A DNA stretch of 64,000 nt from Drosophila persimilis (taxonomy: Eukaryota; Arthropoda; Insecta; Diptera; Drosophilidae): NCBI RefSeq assembly GCF_003286085.1, contig NW_020825294.1, positions 5,394,001-5,458,000 of the forward strand. The letters are read 5' to 3'. The stretch's first letter is position 1. Each line of letters begins with the position of its first letter. The notes beneath the pieces were generated by a model, which did no database searches, was not told the DNA's origin, and worked only from the letters and a program-made list of their open reading frames with translations. The translations under genes were made by a program, and so were the position numbers. This document shows positions 62,067 through 64,000 of this stretch, piece after piece.

Positions 62067-64000
62067 GATCCGAAACTGACTGAACGCGGGATTCGTAGTG
62101 TTCTATAGAATTAAAGAGGCATGAATATAGGAGTGATTCTATGAATATTATAGATTCATGCACGGCTCTAATGCTTTCCTATATATAGGGTATTCATTTA
62201 TTTATTATTTCACCATTAAAATTTGCTATTTACTCAGCGAAAACAAACTTTGGCTTAATCTCTACTTATTTTTTTAAATGTGAGACTCGGTTGGCTTTCA
62301 ACTTATCTGAAAATGGCTTTAAATACTTATTATTATCTTATCAAACTGTGAATTCCAACTAAAGCCCTCGGCCATTGCACTTGAGAACAATAAATCCACA
62401 AAATGATAACCAAAAAGATATAAAAAAAACCCCATTAACCTCCACATATACATATATACATTGGAGTATACCTACCCCAATTCAATTTCACTTGAACACC
62501 CACGCTGTGCCGAATAATCCTGTGTCCTATGATACTTCAAAGCGACTGCCGGCCAGCCACTTAGACGCCCATCAGGAAACTCCAACGAAAGAAATAGAAT
62601 GCTTGGCCTACAAGTCCAGGGCAGGGCAGGGGCAGAGCAGGGCAGGGCACTACATAATGCCTGATATTACAATACACAGGCGTATAACTCAAACTCATGA
62701 ATCACATGGATTATTTTTAAACGACATCGGCATCAGCAACGGGTCCCATCTATCCGCAGCACTAACTCAACAGAACTTATCCTCAGCCCAAACTCTATTT
62801 TTGCCCGGTTCTTTGCTCGCTTCGGCCTGGCCGAAAGAGCAGCAAACATCATCACTATCACATCCCATTCCCATCAAGAGGCGAACAAGCGAAATTAGTT
62901 CAAATTCTATATTTAAAAGTAGGACTGCCGGCAAAATGCTGCCTCGGCTGCTGCAGCTCCACTGCTGCTGCTGCTGCCACATTTCCAAACGGAGCGCAAC
63001 GCGTTGGAAAACACTTGTTTCGGTTTTGGCTTGGGCCCGCTGCCTGCCGGTGGCTGCTGGCTGGCTGCACAATCATCTGGCAACATCGGCAAGGTGAGGC
63101 GAGAAGAAAAAACATAAGGTGCGTCCCGCAAGATTTCGTTTTCGGGCTTTTGAAGAAGTTTCGGTAAAATAGGTGTTCTTTTAGTTGAAACTTAAGTGTA
63201 TTTAAGTTTGGGTGCTCTTAGATTTGAGATTTAAGACTTGGAAGATGATTATTTTGTGGGTTTAATAAGTTTCCTCGAATTCCTTGGATGTTTTTGTAAG
63301 GAGTCGAAACTAAAGTTTAGCCCATATATTTAATATACCAAAAAGTTAATAAATAATTTTTTAACGCTTTTGGGAAACAGAAAAACCTTAATTTTCTGTT
63401 TTATTAATTTGATATATTTTTATATACATCTTTTAATGTGGAATGAAGCACTATTTTCTGATTTATTCATCTGTTATTTATGTATAATTCGATTACTGTG
63501 TATTTTGGAAAGTTTCATGACTTTTATACGTATATTTTATCGTTAATTTGAAGGAGATTATTACAAATATTTATACTACAATATTTATTATAAATAAATT
63601 AAAATTTTTATATATATACATATTTTTTTTTAAATGTCAAGCGGCGTATTATTTTAATATCTATGTAAAAAAGGCAAGCAAGCTCCCTCCGACCTATAGT
63701 CTATTGTGCGCCCACCCCCGGCTCACTCGCTTGCTCCGCCTCGGTAGCGCTGATATGAGAAAAATATAGGATGGACCACAACGACCTAAAATTCATTTCT
63801 CTAGTATAAAAGATACATATATTGTTAATACCACATGATAGCCGATAATTATCCGATAGGAATTTGGACATATCCCAGGTATTCTTTCCCCCCACTAGTT
63901 TGGTTCTGTTCTGTATACACTTCCAATAACACGCTTAATCTACCCTCAATCCTCACCCTACCATAGAGCATACCCCATTCGGTTAAGCCAAACCTAAACC

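Larger units (their letters stand above)
48965..64000 (+). other. Intron or downstream region of the large gene
   Basis: Starts at a consensus donor (GTAAGT). I could not find a convincing next exon in 15 kb. The sequence is AT-rich, with GC-richer patches at about 53.5-53.9, 54.9-55.1, 57.2-57.7, 60.2-60.6 and 62.6-63.1 kb that have no clear splice-framed coding potential. It contains AT tandem arrays, an 81-bp duplication, an AGGGTA-type repeat relic and a TTCGGTGC repeat, listed separately. Confidence 0.5.

Noticed and set aside
62375..63097. 240-codon open frame on the + strand
   Set aside because: No domain, no signal and mixed composition. Its last part comes from a CTGCTG run and both strands are equally open.

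Overview
The window is animal nuclear DNA from a Drosophila-type fly. The main evidence is a near full-length laminin beta-1 gene (LanB1) whose product is very close to the D. melanogaster protein. Supporting evidence is the presence of ~60-76 nt introns, an Inr+DPE core promoter, frequent ATACATATGTATGTA-type microsatellite words, and AT-rich introns around GC-rich coding exons. The species cannot be fixed from sequence alone. An obscura-group fly is possible, but that is only an impression.

Layout, all genes on the + strand. (1) 1-7.2 kb is noncoding: a GC- and CT-rich low-complexity part to about 3.75 kb, then AT-rich DNA with a 26-bp palindrome and a twice-used 39-bp block. (2) 7.59-7.95 kb holds a possible small split gene of about 73-80 codons that is visible only if a 76-nt intron is removed. 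(3) 8.5-11.8 kb is the upstream and 5' leader region of LanB1, with a TATA/donor candidate at 8.68-8.83 kb, an Inr+DPE promoter at 11.18 kb, and a short leader-exon pair that looks tandemly duplicated and carries the same four-codon uORF twice. (4) 11,804-17,188 is the uninterrupted LanB1 coding sequence, followed by a 67-nt 3'UTR intron and poly(A) signals near 17.54 kb. (5) From about 18.4 kb a second, much longer gene seems to start. Its proposed first coding exon (three codons, ending at 19,364) joins in phase, across a 26.1-kb intron, to a 3.46-kb coding exon at 45,510-48,964. That exon ends in a strong splice donor, and the rest of the gene lies beyond 64 kb or in exons I could not find.

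LanB1 encodes the secreted beta chain of the basement-membrane laminin trimer. The second gene encodes a long, mostly disordered Ser/Pro/Thr-rich cytoplasmic protein with two SxIP (EB1-binding) motifs at its N-terminus and three TQT (dynein light chain LC8) motifs, so a microtubule plus-end role is inferred. I do not recognise its name. The two large introns contain no other gene I can support. They hold AT-rich tandem arrays, a recent 81-bp tandem duplication, and at least six copies of a dispersed repeat with the core CACTTTCGGATGAGCG.

Most long open frames antisense to the two coding blocks are shadows of their GC-rich third codon positions.
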